From contig JANQRQ010000011.1 in NCBI GenBank assembly GCA_028284485.1, positions 1-64,000 of the forward strand: a DNA stretch of 64,000 bases. Reading direction: 5' to 3'. The notes under the pieces were generated by a model. That model did no database searches, was not told where the DNA came from, and was given only the letters and a program-made list of their open reading frames with translations. The position numbers were made by a program, and so were the translations under genes. The stretch is from Planctomycetaceae bacterium (lineage in GTDB: Bacteria; Planctomycetota; Planctomycetia; Planctomycetales; Planctomycetaceae). Within the stretch, counting starts at the first letter, position 1; each line of letters begins with the position of its first letter. Below, one piece after another: positions 1 through 9,108 of this stretch.

Positions 1-46
1 TTGCGACAACCAGGGCCGCGATGGAAACAATCGTCTTGGGAGACAC
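1..46 (-). CDS. Possible 5' end of a gene running off the window
   Basis: Read on the minus strand, a GTG at 46 opens a frame that stays open to the window edge. It encodes a short hydrophobic start (MSPKTIVSIAALVVA) that looks like a signal peptide or membrane anchor. A weak purine-rich stretch (AAAGGG) lies about 10 bases upstream, and an in-frame TAA lies just above that. Only 15 codons are visible, so nothing can be said about the product, and the call may be chance. Confidence 0.3.
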   Translation of the reverse strand, partial: MSPKTIVSIAALVVA

Positions 47-859
47 CGGGAAATACCCTTTGTAGCCAATCTTGAATTACTGCCGATTCTCGCACTTTCA
101 GGGGCCGCCGGTCCGACCGATTGACTTCGGCGATTCGATTTGCACGGTAAGTCGGCCTACGAAGTTCAGGTGTTGTCCCCGTCAACCACCGGAAAAAGAC
201 CGTTGGGGCGGCGATACGTTTATTATATCACCGGTACGAACTGTCTGCCAAATCGTGAGATTTTCGGCAGGGTCAGGACTCGCTTGTCTTATGGCACGAT
301 ATCGGCGGAGTCGGACTGCCTGGCCTCAATCGGCTCATCCGCCTGCGATGCTAGAGCAAGCCTGCATTATCGGTTCCGGGAGTTGCCGGTCAGTGGCCCA
401 CCCCGTGTTCCAGTTACGACAGTTGGGTAGTCCGGTCCGAGTCGGGCAGTATTCACGATCGGGCCCATATCGTGGCCGAGCTTCCCGCAGAACAAGATGG
501 CTTCGAATACCAACGATCGAGGTCCGGACAAGAATTCGAGCGAGCGAGTTTGCTCCGCCCGCGGGAAGGGGCGATAGGGAGCCAATGCTGCGAACGCTCG
601 GCAAGCCTATGCCGCATCTGTTTGGCGAATGGCCAACCCAGCGATTAGCAGTGCTGATTGGTCTCTACGGCCCCTGCAACGCTCTCGAATATGACGGTTA
701 TGCGGGTTAGGTCCTGCGATTCGCATTGTTAACAAGGGATGGCTTGGTTGTCTGATAGTGTTGGTTCAAGTGAGGAGAATGCGTTGTCGAAGTAAATAAG
801 GGAAACAAGGACGATCTTGTTTACGTTCGAAGGTCTGTTGGAAAACAAGGACTGTACCA
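47..859. other. Long stretch without a recognisable gene
   Basis: About 800 bases hold several overlapping open frames on both strands, but none has a convincing ribosome site, planctomycete-like protein sequence or family motif. The last 100 bases are the leader of the Cys-rich gene. They contain two ACAAGGAC-type purine boxes, the second (AAGGAC) about 9 bases before its ATG. Confidence 0.6.
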
Positions 860-2323
860 ATGAAACACGCCACCTGCATCGCTGTTTTAACTGCGCTGCT
901 GATGCTTGCGGATGCGGGGCGAGAAGCTGAAGCCAGCTATTGTGGAGCCGGCAAATACAATTGCTGCCCCACGACCGCCTGTGCCCCAAGCGGAGACTAC
1001 TGCGCCGCCAAGTGCTGCTGCAAAACCTGTTACAAAACTGTCAAAGAGATTGTTTGGGACAAGTGTGACTACACTTGCTGCAAGACTGTCTACGACACAA
1101 TCTGCGAGCAATGTCCTGTGACTTGCATGAAGAATGTGTACGAGACTCACTACCGCGAAGAGTGCTTCAACGTCTGCCGACCGGTTTACAAGACCTGCTA
1201 CCGGGATGTTTGCTGCAAGATTCGCAAGCCTGTCTACCAAACCTGCTACCGGGATGTTTGCTGCAAGGTTCGTAAACCTTGTTACCAAACCTGCTATCGA
1301 GAAGTTTGCTGCAAGATTCGCAAGCCGGTTTACAAGACCTGCTACCGAGATGTTTGCTACACACGTTGCAAGCCGTGCTACAAAACCTGCTACCGCGAGT
1401 GCTGCTACACGGTCAACCGACCGGTTTACAACACTTGCTACCGCGATGTTTGCTGCACGACCTACAAAACGGTCACCGATACGTGCTACAAAGACGTCTG
1501 CTACACCGTTTGCAAGCCTATCCATTACACGAAATGTGTTGACGTTTGCTGCGGCGAGTGGAAAACCGTTACCGAGCATTGCCCCGGTCCGGTCGTCGAA
1601 AAATGCTGCTGTGACCCCGGAACGTGGGAATGGGATCCCTGCAAATGCTGCTGCGTCTACAAGCCGGGCTGCTGCCGTAAGGTCAAAGTGCAATGCCCCG
1701 GAACGACGATTTGCCGCAAGGTTTGGTGCCCGAAGGTTGTGCAAAAGCAAGTTTGCTGCACACGTTACGAGCAGGAAGTCAAGCATTGCCGAGTTCCTTA
1801 CACTGTTTGCCGCCAGGTGCCCTGCACGGTGACACGTAAGGTTCCCTACACGACGTGCTGCATGGTTCAGGAATGCCGCAAAGTTTGCGTGCCCTACACC
1901 ACCTGCACCTGGACCAAGGAATGCTGCACCAAGCGAGTTCCTTACACGACCTGCTGCTACGTTGAAGAATGTGTGACCCGCAAAGTTCCTTACACGACCT
2001 GCACGTGGAAGGAAGAATGCATCACCCGGAAGGTTCCTTACACGACTTGCTGTTACGTCGAAGAATGTGTGACCAGGAAAGTTCCTTACACTACCTGCTC
2101 GTACGTTCAAGAATGCTGCAAGCGGAAGGTTCCTTACTGCGTGTGTCGCCAAGTGTGCTGCACCAAGATGGTGACCCGCACCCGATGCGTCCCACGTCAA
2201 GTTCAGCAGAGAATGACCCGCTGCGTCCCGCGAGTCGTCTGCCGAAAAGTTCCAGTGAACTGCTGCTGTCCTTCAGACTGCTGCTGTGACGGCGGAAACG
2301 AATGCGGTTCGTGCAGCGGTTAG
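860..2323 (+). CDS. Secreted cysteine-rich 16-residue-repeat protein
   Basis: This 487-residue protein starts with a signal-peptide-like segment (about residues 1-26, ending near AEAS). The rest is extremely rich in Cys, Tyr, Lys and Val, with many CC and CCC clusters. Two blocks of 16-residue repeats are visible: residues 109-220 (core CYRDVCC then a basic run and KPVY) and residues 328-423 (core VPYTTC then EEC and TRK). It ends in a Cys-rich tail. AAGGAC sits about 9 bases before the ATG. Planctomycete cell walls are known to be proteinaceous and rich in cystine, and tandem Cys/Tyr proteins, including ones with YTV-type motifs, are described in the phylum. A role as a disulfide-linked wall or surface protein is inference. 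No enzyme motif is present. A hairpin terminator follows at 2398-2438, so it is probably monocistronic. Confidence 0.9.
   Translation: MKHATCIAVLTALLMLADAGREAEASYCGAGKYNCCPTTACAPSGDYCAAKCCCKTCYKTVKEIVWDKCDYTCCKTVYDTICEQCPVTCMKNVYETHYREECFNVCRPVYKTCYRDVCCKIRKPVYQTCYRDVCCKVRKPCYQTCYREVCCKIRKPVYKTCYRDVCYTRCKPCYKTCYRECCYTVNRPVYNTCYRDVCCTTYKTVTDTCYKDVCYTVCKPIHYTKCVDVCCGEWKTVTEHCPGPVVEKCCCDPGTWEWDPCKCCCVYKPGCCRKVKVQCPGTTICRKVWCPKVVQKQVCCTRYEQEVKHCRVPYTVCRQVPCTVTRKVPYTTCCMVQECRKVCVPYTTCTWTKECCTKRVPYTTCCYVEECVTRKVPYTTCTWKEECITRKVPYTTCCYVEECVTRKVPYTTCSYVQECCKRKVPYCVCRQVCCTKMVTRTRCVPRQVQQRMTRCVPRVVCRKVPVNCCCPSDCCCDGGNECGSCSG
1184..1519 (+). repeat. Seven 48-bp tandem units, CYRDVCC type
   Basis: Seven consecutive 16-codon units cover residues 109-220. 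Each has the frame VYxTCYRDVCCxxxKP with small changes. An eighth, weaker unit (IHYTKCVDVCC) follows. The DNA units have diverged at third positions, so the array is old rather than a fresh slippage product. Confidence 0.9.
1841..2128 (+). repeat. Six 48-bp tandem units, VPYTTC type
   Basis: Six 16-codon units cover residues 328-423, each beginning VPYTTC and carrying an EEC, KEC or QEC core. Degenerate flanking units read VPYTVC before and VPYCVC after. The period equals that of the first block, but the sequence differs. Confidence 0.9.
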
Positions 2324-2397
2324 TCCTGCGGTCCTCAGCCTTTGAGGACAGCAACAATCGCCAACAGACCCGCTGACGACAAGATCGTCTACACAGC

Positions 2398-2438
2398 GAA
2401 GGCCGATTCCAAGACGGAGTCGGCTTTCGTTGTTTCTT
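2398..2438 (+). terminator. Likely terminator of the Cys-rich gene
   Basis: A 13-bp arm at 2398-2410 pairs with 2416-2428 (two wobble pairs, 5-base loop). A T-rich run (CGTTGTTTCTTTG) follows. It lies about 75 bases after the stop codon. Confidence 0.7.
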
Positions 2439-2473
2439 TGGCACGATTATTCGAATGGCATCTGGCGCGCGCC

Positions 2474-3916
2474 CTACAAAACCGGTGCGAACAGGCGACA
2501 GAAATTCTCCGGCAGAACATGATGAATCGGGCGGGCATACCAGTCCGCCAGTTCAATCCGCCGGGCGTGGGCCAGATCTTGCTCGAAATGGCTCTCCAAC
2601 TGCGAGGCGGCTGACTCGTCGTACATGGCTACCGCTACTTCAAAGTTGAGCAACAAGCTGCGAGCATCAAAATTCGGGGAACCGACGAGCGACCAACCGC
2701 CATCAACGGTCAGCGTTTTCGCATGCATAAGTCCGCGGGTGTATTCATAGATTTCGATGCCGGCTTCAAGCAGCGATTGGTAATAGGACCGCCCTGCCAA
2801 AATCGTCCAGAAATGAGCCGAGCGCCCAGAAAGAAGTAGCCGAACTTTGACACCGCGATACGCTGCCGTTTCCAACGCCGTGACGAGCGGTGGAGTCGGA
2901 ACGAAGTACGATGTTGCCAAATGGACCCGGTGTTGTGCGTCGTTGATTGCCGCGAACATTAAGGCATGGCAGCCGGCAATATCCCGATCGGGGCCGGCGG
3001 CAATCGCTTGCCCGATCGTCCTTCCCGTCTGGTTGGGAACGGGAAACAGGTCTGCATCGATCAATTCGTTGCCAGTCGCATGGTACCAGTCTTCCGCGAA
3101 GATTTGCTGCAATTGCAAGACGACCGGCCCCTGCAATTTGAGATGGGTATCTCGCCAATACCCCAAGCTCGGATCCCGGCCGAGGTACTCGTCCCCGATA
3201 TTGACCCCGCCTGTGAAACCGGTTTGACCATCGACAATCACCAGTTTGCGATGGCTGCGCAGGTTGATTGACCAGCGTTCCGCCCAGGAGCGCCCGGGAA
3301 GAAACACGGCAACCTCAATGCCCGCTTGCCGCATGGGGTCCAAGAAACTACGCGTTAGAAAAAGTGATCCGATCGCGTCATACAGGAATCGAATTTTGAC
3401 CCCTTCGCGTGCTTTTTCGATCAACCGGTCGCGTAGGTGCGTTCCCGTAATATCGGGCTGCCAGATGTAATACTCCAAATGCAGCGACTGCTTAGCCGAT
3501 AGAATGGCCTGCTCAATCAGCCCCATCGTGCGGTTGGTATCGTTGAGAATTTCAATGCGGTTACCGACTGTCGGAACAGTTCCCGCAACTCGTGTCGCCA
3601 AGCGCATCAAACGACGCTCAAATGGGTCCTCAGATTCACCAGGTATTAATTGTTGGTCGGACTGTATTGGTAGAAGCGGTGCGATACGGCTCGTGGCGCG
3701 TTGCTTATATGCGGCCCGCCGGCGCACGCGATTGATGCCAAATACGATAAATAACAATCCGCCAAAGATCGGCAACGCGACGATGGCCAGAATCCAAGCA
3801 ATCGTCGAGGCGGGATTATTCTTTTTGGTCAGCAGCACCCAAGGGATGAGAAAGAAGGTAAGCAAATACCCGAGAACGGTGATGACACGCCAGAATTCCA
3901 TAACGGGAATCATCAT
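2474..3916 (-). CDS. cls: Cardiolipin synthase, phospholipase D family
   Basis: The protein has the layout of bacterial Cls, which joins two phosphatidylglycerols into cardiolipin at the inner membrane. Two N-terminal membrane helices (VITVLGYLLTFFLI, then AWILAIVALPIFGGLLFIVF) precede two PLD half-domains. The first HKD motif is HRKLVIVDG with GGVNIGDEY after it. The second is HAKTLTVDG with GSPNFD after it. Length (about 480) fits the family. A further in-frame TTG lies at 3940, but the ATG pair at 3916/3913 is the more likely start. No strong ribosome site is visible. The upstream region is occupied by a 102-bp dispersed repeat, so its promoter may lie in or beside that element. Confidence 0.93.
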   Translation of the reverse strand: MMIPVMEFWRVITVLGYLLTFFLIPWVLLTKKNNPASTIAWILAIVALPIFGGLLFIVFGINRVRRRAAYKQRATSRIAPLLPIQSDQQLIPGESEDPFERRLMRLATRVAGTVPTVGNRIEILNDTNRTMGLIEQAILSAKQSLHLEYYIWQPDITGTHLRDRLIEKAREGVKIRFLYDAIGSLFLTRSFLDPMRQAGIEVAVFLPGRSWAERWSINLRSHRKLVIVDGQTGFTGGVNIGDEYLGRDPSLGYWRDTHLKLQGPVVLQLQQIFAEDWYHATGNELIDADLFPVPNQTGRTIGQAIAAGPDRDIAGCHALMFAAINDAQHRVHLATSYFVPTPPLVTALETAAYRGVKVRLLLSGRSAHFWTILAGRSYYQSLLEAGIEIYEYTRGLMHAKTLTVDGGWSLVGSPNFDARSLLLNFEVAVAMYDESAASQLESHFEQDLAHARRIELADWYARPIHHVLPENFCRLFAPVL

Positions 3917-3957
3917 AGCCCGAACACAAGCGCGGCGCAAAGCGGGCAGAGTTCGCT

Positions 3958-4059
3958 AGGCCGGTTTACAATCTCATATGGGCGTTTCTGGCTCGTGCGT
4001 GCCAGCTCTCACGGAACAAAACGCGATTGTCGCGGCCTCAAGTCAGCGCAATACGCTGT
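3958..4059 (+). repeat. 102-bp dispersed repeat, copy A
   Basis: This segment aligns without gaps to the reverse complement of the copies at 47484-47585 and 47932-48033. Conserved blocks include CGGTTTAC, GGCGTTTCTGGCTCGTG, GCCAGCTCT, ACAAAACGCGATT and CAAGTCAGCG. It can form CGCGA-TTG-TCGCG and CAGCG-CAATA-CGCTG hairpins. The first hairpin seen in the other copies (CTGGCTC/GAGCCAG) is reduced here to five pairs. It lies in the 5' region of cls, in the opposite sense. Confidence 0.85.
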
Positions 4060-4199
4060 ACGACGCCACTTCGTCGGGCAAGCGACTTAGCGCGGTCGGG
4101 GCGGCACTCGAATGACAGAATCATCGAAGTTTCCGGCACACCAGCATTTCGCGACGCAGGAGTATCGAACGACTCTCTCCGCGTCCGGAAGGGCGCTCA

Positions 4200-4892
4200 T
4201 TAGGTCGCTGCGTGAACGTCGTCGCCGTTGTAGTATTCGTAGAACAGGCGCCCGATTTCCTCGCTCAACCGCGAGAGGTACTCTCGCTTGAATCCGTCAT
4301 AGCTGGTGAGTGTTGCATCGCGGGCGATTTGCGTCGGATACACGGAGACAATCTCTTTACTGTAGATCATGTCGCCATTGCCCTGCTCATTCATCTCGAA
4401 GACTTTGACCAATCCTTCGGTACGGCCGCGGCGCAGATTGGCACTGTTCTCTTCGAACAGGCTGAAGCGTTCGACGTCGATATAGATGACATAGTTGACA
4501 CCGAGCGCACGGCCGATTTCCTCCGGTTCGTCCCAATCGGAGTGTTCATCGAGCCACGCTTGGACGGCGTCCGGGGCAACTGTTTTGATTTTCTTCGAAT
4601 GGAGACGGAATGCGACATGCTTTGCGATTTGTTGATCGATTTCGGCGGTGTCCCATTTGACTTCGGTGGGTGCATAACAAACGATGGCCACCGTCACACC
4701 GTGGGATGTCATCGATTTGCGAGTCGTCGCATCAAAATCGGGTTCGATCGAAGGCGGACCGGTCAACAAGTAAGAAAGCAAAATAAACTGGTTGCACCCG
4801 GTCAACGTCAAACAAAAAACGAACAGGGCCAGTCCGCCAAGCTTGGTCCGCAGCAGATGCTGCACGGTTTGGAAGGTCACGCGAGAAGTCAT
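4200..4892 (-). CDS. Lipoprotein of unknown function (paralog A)
   Basis: The frame is open further upstream, but the ATG at 4892 gives a normal lipoprotein leader: basic start, hydrophobic stretch GGLALFVFCLTL and the lipobox LTGC. The mature part (about 200 residues) has no catalytic motif I recognise. It contains VNYVIYIDVERFSLFEENS and ends in RLSEEIGRLFYEYY. The neighbour at 5085-5765 has the same architecture (DYIIYIDINQYSYLEQNS, YLSEEFGRKFYSY), so the two are paralogs, likely co-transcribed. Envelope location is inferred from the lipobox. Function is unknown. Confidence 0.8.
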   Translation of the reverse strand: MTSRVTFQTVQHLLRTKLGGLALFVFCLTLTGCNQFILLSYLLTGPPSIEPDFDATTRKSMTSHGVTVAIVCYAPTEVKWDTAEIDQQIAKHVAFRLHSKKIKTVAPDAVQAWLDEHSDWDEPEEIGRALGVNYVIYIDVERFSLFEENSANLRRGRTEGLVKVFEMNEQGNGDMIYSKEIVSVYPTQIARDATLTSYDGFKREYLSRLSEEIGRLFYEYYNGDDVHAAT

Positions 4893-5084
4893 GACGAGGC
4901 CCTTGTTTTTGTGGCAGTTAGCCCGTTTTAGTTTTGATGAAAGCTTCAAATGTTCAATAACGATTCGGTCGGTGGCGACTTGACGTTTCCATTCGAGCGT
5001 GTGAAGTTTTTGAACTAGCGACGCTCGAACTGTTTTCGACGCAAATCTCAGTACGCCAGCCGCTACAGTAAAACTGGACAAAGT

Positions 5085-5765
5085 CTAGTTGAAGCCATCT
5101 CCCAGTCGGTAGGAGTAAAACTTACGGCCAAATTCTTCACTCAGATAATCAGCGAATCGATGTTGAAAGACGCGGGGAGACCCAAACTGCTCAAACGAAA
5201 CGGGATGATGTTCGGGAAACTCCGCTGCGAAATCGGCAACGAAGATTTCGCTTGCCGTCTCTTGATCACCGATCGTTTGAACTTGATAGGTGTGGATTGA
5301 CCCGCGCGAACGTCCACGGAACATGTCCTGGCTGTTTTGTTCGAGATAGCTGTACTGATTGATGTCGATGTAGATGATGTAGTCGGTCTCGAATTCGCCG
5401 ACAAAGTCATCGACGCTGGTCCAAACACCACCCTGATTGTCGATGAACTTGGCGACTTCGTCCGGGGGAACAACCGCGATGCCTCTGTACTTCATTTTTT
5501 TGACGACTGTTTCGACCAGGTCGTATTCCAACGAAGGAAGTTCACGTTTGATGGCTTGCGGTGCCGTACAAAGCACCAAAACGGTCTTGTCTTCCTTGGA
5601 GAGATCGACGCCGGTCATGTTCGTAAATGCCGACTTGAAGACCGGATCGCCGTAGAACATCTTGCCGGCCATCACGAACAGCGAACATCCGGAAAGGCAG
5701 CCGAGCATGACGGCTAACAACATGCAGGCCGAAACGTGCGCCACCTGATTGGCTGGTCGATGCAT
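5085..5765 (-). CDS. Lipoprotein of unknown function (paralog B)
   Basis: The ATG at 5765 is chosen because AAGGAAG lies about 7 bases upstream and it gives a short leader with the lipobox LSGC. In-frame ATGs further up have no such site. The protein (226 residues) shares its central IYID..YSYLEQNS segment and its C-terminal helix with paralog A downstream. The gap to paralog A is under 200 bases, which suggests an operon. No enzyme motif is visible. Confidence 0.82.
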   Translation of the reverse strand: MHRPANQVAHVSACMLLAVMLGCLSGCSLFVMAGKMFYGDPVFKSAFTNMTGVDLSKEDKTVLVLCTAPQAIKRELPSLEYDLVETVVKKMKYRGIAVVPPDEVAKFIDNQGGVWTSVDDFVGEFETDYIIYIDINQYSYLEQNSQDMFRGRSRGSIHTYQVQTIGDQETASEIFVADFAAEFPEHHPVSFEQFGSPRVFQHRFADYLSEEFGRKFYSYRLGDGFN

Positions 5766-5857
5766 GGGTTTCTTCCTTGATTGCATGATGCGATCCATCG
5801 CGAACTGCAGTAACGGTTATGTTATGTCTTGGAAATGGCGTCGATTCGCGGCAAGCT

Positions 5858-6304
5858 TCAGCGAAGAATCAGGACGCGGAAGCCCCACTGCGTCATTGTG
5901 ACAATAGCCACGACGGCGATTACCGAGAGCAGTAAGACGTCGGGTTGGGAAACTTTCCACATTTCGCCACGAATGCAGCTGATGCAGGCCCAAGGAACCA
6001 AAAGCGCGCAGATCAAGGCCAACAGCAATCCGCCGGGATTGGCGCGGGCCGCCGAGGGGATTTCCCCTCGAACAAAATGCGCGAAACTGGTTGTCATGCC
6101 GCAACTGGGACATGGAAGGGAATAGGCCAATTGAATAGTACATGGTGGGAGGCCAAGATCTTCGTGTGTCCCGAAGCCACGAGGGTCGGGATTCAGGCGA
6201 AAAGCCAGGCCAAAACCCGCTAAAACGGCAATAACAGCAGCGACGAGCAGCAAACGACCTGCTCGTCCCAGCGGATAACCGCTTTGACGGAACTTGATGT
6301 CCAT
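5858..6304 (-). CDS. DUF2752 membrane protein
   Basis: The 148-residue protein has about three membrane segments: near residues 17-35, 90-112 and 122-142. It carries the family signature LPCPSCGMT followed by FVRGEIPSAARANPGG. DUF2752 is a widespread family of small membrane proteins of unknown function. Two conserved Cys in PCPSCGM could bind a metal or be redox active, but this is inference. No clear ribosome site precedes the ATG. Confidence 0.82.
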   Translation of the reverse strand: MDIKFRQSGYPLGRAGRLLLVAAVIAVLAGFGLAFRLNPDPRGFGTHEDLGLPPCTIQLAYSLPCPSCGMTTSFAHFVRGEIPSAARANPGGLLLALICALLVPWACISCIRGEMWKVSQPDVLLLSVIAVVAIVTMTQWGFRVLILR

Positions 6305-6468
6305 GATGGGAATTTAGGAGAGGGCGGGTTAATAACCGTTTTTGGAATCGGCTGCAAGTGAAGTTTTTCAGTCACTTTGGCCGCTTCCCGACTATTGAAG
6401 CCTGACGCGCCAACAAAGGCCAGACCCGAGGAATTTTTCGCAGGTGCTTCAGGCTTGAAACAATCGGG

Positions 6469-7314
6469 CTAAGCATCGTCGGAAACCGGCCAGTCCCCGG
6501 TAAATATCTCCGCAGCCGGACCGGTCATGAAGACTTCGTCGGTATCACTCCACTCTAATCGTAAGTCGCCGCCGGGCAAGTGGATGAGGACGTCGCGTCC
6601 CGATTGACCGGTGAGTGCACCTGCGACAGCCACGGCGCAAGCTCCCGTACCGCAGGCCTGGGTTTCACCGGAACCTCGTTCCCAGACTCGCATCACCAGC
6701 TCTTCCGGCGAGATCACTTGTACGAATTCCGCGTTCACCCGATTCGGAAAGGCCTCGTGGCGTTCAATTTGCGGACCGACGCCGAGGACCCATTCGTCGG
6801 TAATTTCCTCGACAAAGGTGATGCAGTGGGGATTGCCCATCGAAATGCAGGTGACCTTCAGTTCCCGCCCGGCCACTTCAAGTTCAGCATTGAGCGGCGG
6901 ATTACCAGGGAGCTGGGTAGGGATATCGGCGGCATTAAAAATGGGCCGTCCCATGTTGACGCGAACCTGTTCGACTTTGCCTGCCTTCGGAAAAACTTGC
7001 AAAGTCAGCACGCCACATTGGGTTTCGATCGCAATAGTCTCCTTGCGAGCGATGTCGTGGTCGTAGACATACTTGGCTACGCAGCGGATGCCGTTTCCGC
7101 ACATTTCCGCCTCACTACCATCGGCGTTGAACATCCGCATGCGGGCGTCGGCCTTTTCCGAGGGGCATATCAGAATCAACCCGTCAGATCCGACGCCTTT
7201 GTGGCGATCGCTCATGGCGACCGCCAGCGATGGAATATCTGCCGGCAACGTCTCGGCGAATGCGTTGACGTACAAATAATCGTTTCCGGCACCATGCATT
7301 TTCGTGAACTGCAT
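6469..7314 (-). CDS. dapF: Diaminopimelate epimerase
   Basis: DapF converts LL- to meso-diaminopimelate for lysine and peptidoglycan synthesis, in the cytoplasm. The start [16 protein letters not shown] is the canonical N-terminus, so the ATG at 7314 is used although the frame is open upstream. The two catalytic cysteines are visible in EMCGNGIRC and in [10 protein letters not shown]. Length (281) is typical. The ATG lies only 13 bases beyond the stop of the YhaM-like gene on the same strand, so the two are probably co-transcribed. Confidence 0.96.
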   Translation of the reverse strand: MQFTKMHGAGNDYLYVNAFAETLPADIPSLAVAMSDRHKGVGSDGLILICPSEKADARMRMFNADGSEAEMCGNGIRCVAKYVYDHDIARKETIAIETQCGVLTLQVFPKAGKVEQVRVNMGRPIFNAADIPTQLPGNPPLNAELEVAGRELKVTCISMGNPHCITFVEEITDEWVLGVGPQIERHEAFPNRVNAEFVQVISPEELVMRVWERGSGETQACGTGACAVAVAGALTGQSGRDVLIHLPGGDLRLEWSDTDEVFMTGPAAEIFTGDWPVSDDA

Positions 7315-7327
7315 GTTAATCGGCTTT

Positions 7328-8365
7328 CTACTCTCCGTTTGTCTCAGATTGGTTTCGTGGTAACAGTCCCCGAAAGATGGGACGCCGCAGTCCATTATCG
7401 CGCCCGGTGAATTCTTCGTCTCCTTGGGCTTCTTCCTCGAGAGATGTCGCCATCATATGAAACTTGGCATCGATATCGTCGGCATAATGGACCAGCAGAG
7501 CTTCGGGAGTATGTGGGGCAATTGGCGACCCCCATTCGGGCAAATTCTGATGCGCCACAATGATATGCTCCAAACGGAGCAACGTTTCGGGGTCGAAGTT
7601 GTCAATGGATGCGGCCTTCTCGCGGACCATATCCCGACCGATCAAAATATGTCCGATCAGCCGACCGTGGGCCGTGTAGACTGCTCCTTGTGGTTCATTT
7701 CGCAATTCCACCAACTTACCAATATCGTGCAAAATTGCGCCGGCGACGATAAGCGATTTCGACAATTCCGGCTGCATGTTTGTGTAGTACTGACCGTACT
7801 TATCGGCCAAATAGATGCACGTTTTGGTGACCGATAAGACATGTTCGAGAAGTCCGCTTGCAAATGCGTGGTGGTTTCGCGAAGCCGCCGGGATCGTCTG
7901 AAAGTCTTCCTGGTGGTCGGTTAACACCTCGACGACTAATTGAGTTAGAGACGGATCGTCGATTTGGGTTCGTGCAATGTCGAGTAATTCGTCGAACATC
8001 TCGTCAGTAGGAAAGCGAGACGATTCGAAGAAATCACGGGGATCAAATCCTTGTTCCCGATCGGCCTCTTCAACGGGACGAACCTTGTCCAATTCAACTT
8101 GAGGGCCGTATTTGTTCTCATCGTATCGGCAACGCAATTTGTAGAATTCGCCGACCTGCCAAGTCGAATCGCATGCCTTGAACCAGGCACTATCCTGCCA
8201 AATCATCGCGGTGGCGACCCTGTGAGAGTCGCGAAACTCGCAGCGATAGTACGGTTTGCCGTCGCGGGTTGTTGCGCGGTCCTTCGATGCCAAAAGTGCA
8301 AAACAGTCGCCCTGGTCGCCGGGTGACATTTCTGACAGACTGACCGATTCTGGGGCAGATCCCAT
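7328..8365 (-). CDS. YhaM-like OB-fold/HD 3'-5' exoribonuclease
   Basis: The N-terminal 100 residues look like an OB fold ([19 protein letters not shown]). The rest is an HD domain with [30 protein letters not shown] and a late YADDIDAKF. This combination and the length (345) match the YhaM/CBF1 family of 3'-5' exonucleases, which need a divalent metal. AAGGACA sits about 8 bases before the ATG. It lies directly upstream of dapF. Exact substrate is not predictable. Confidence 0.85.
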   Translation of the reverse strand: MGSAPESVSLSEMSPGDQGDCFALLASKDRATTRDGKPYYRCEFRDSHRVATAMIWQDSAWFKACDSTWQVGEFYKLRCRYDENKYGPQVELDKVRPVEEADREQGFDPRDFFESSRFPTDEMFDELLDIARTQIDDPSLTQLVVEVLTDHQEDFQTIPAASRNHHAFASGLLEHVLSVTKTCIYLADKYGQYYTNMQPELSKSLIVAGAILHDIGKLVELRNEPQGAVYTAHGRLIGHILIGRDMVREKAASIDNFDPETLLRLEHIIVAHQNLPEWGSPIAPHTPEALLVHYADDIDAKFHMMATSLEEEAQGDEEFTGRDNGLRRPIFRGLLPRNQSETNGE

Positions 8366-8662
8366 GGTGATGTCCTTGTTAGTAATCGGCCAATTCTCCG
8401 CAGGCGGTAACGATTTCGCAAACGTGCGACGTCGGTTTTCCCGAGCTGTCCGAATTCATCGGACGGAGGCCGACCCTATAACTGTAATCTTGGAAAAGAG
8501 TTGAGTCGCGGGATCAGAATGTGCCGAAGTCGATTTTGAGGGTGTTTTTTTTCAGCCGACACATGATATAATTCCATGTGGAAGTACGCGATTGGGGTCA
8601 TTTTGCACCCCGACATGATTATTGAACCCGGCATCATTATTGAAATGGGAGTGCCCGAGACG

Positions 8663-8995
8663 ATGTCAGTGAATGTTACCGAAGAAGCCATCAATGAAAT
8701 GAAGCGCGTCATCACCGAGCAAAAGCTTCCGGAAGGGACTGTGCTACGCATCGGCGTTGCCGGTGGCGGGTGCAGCGGCTTTCAGTATAGCTTGGGATTC
8801 GACAACCAGACGGATGAGGCGAAGGACCACATTTACGATCAGCACGGATTAACTGTTGCTGTTGATAAGAAGAGCTATCTGTTCCTCGATGGGACGACCG
8901 TTGGCTTCCACAACGGAATTGAAAAGCGTGGTTTTACGTTCGACAACCCGAATGCGGTCAAAAGCTGCGGATGCGGTAGTAGCTTTTCAGCCTAA
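8663..8995 (+). CDS. IscA/ErpA/HesB-type iron-sulfur carrier
   Basis: A-type carriers bind Fe-S clusters and hand them to target enzymes. The three conserved Cys are present: one in GGGCSGF and two in SCGCGSSF at the C-terminus. The open frame runs 29 codons further up, but the family begins at [13 protein letters not shown], and GGGAG lies 11 bases before the ATG at 8663. Length is then 110. It stands alone, divergent from the YhaM-like gene, with a strong terminator after it. Which A-type subfamily it belongs to cannot be decided by eye. Confidence 0.9.
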   Translation: MSVNVTEEAINEMKRVITEQKLPEGTVLRIGVAGGGCSGFQYSLGFDNQTDEAKDHIYDQHGLTVAVDKKSYLFLDGTTVGFHNGIEKRGFTFDNPNAVKSCGCGSSFSA

Positions 8996-9016
8996 AACGA
9001 ACGTTTGCAATAGACG

Positions 9017-9050
9017 ATGCCGGTCGGTAATGATCTGACCGGCATTTTTT
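9017..9050 (+). terminator. Intrinsic terminator after the Fe-S carrier gene
   Basis: ATGCCGGTC (9017-9025) pairs perfectly with GACCGGCAT (9037-9045). A run of six T follows. It sits 21 bases after the stop codon. Confidence 0.9.
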
Positions 9051-9108
9051 GTTTCACCAAACCGGCTTTGCGGATCGACATTGTTCGCTTCGCCGACGGA
9101 GTGCGTTG

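Noticed and set aside
72-710. 212-codon plus-strand frame at the left edge
   Set aside because: No ribosome site, Arg/Pro/Ser-rich random-looking protein and overlapping frames of similar quality on both strands.
1184-2128. CRISPR-like spacing in the tandem repeats
   Set aside because: The repeats are contiguous 48-bp coding units without unique spacers.
887-2200. Long open frame on the minus strand inside the Cys-rich gene
   Set aside because: It is the shadow of a codon-repetitive gene: no ribosome site, low-complexity Ala/Asn-rich sequence, no family motif.
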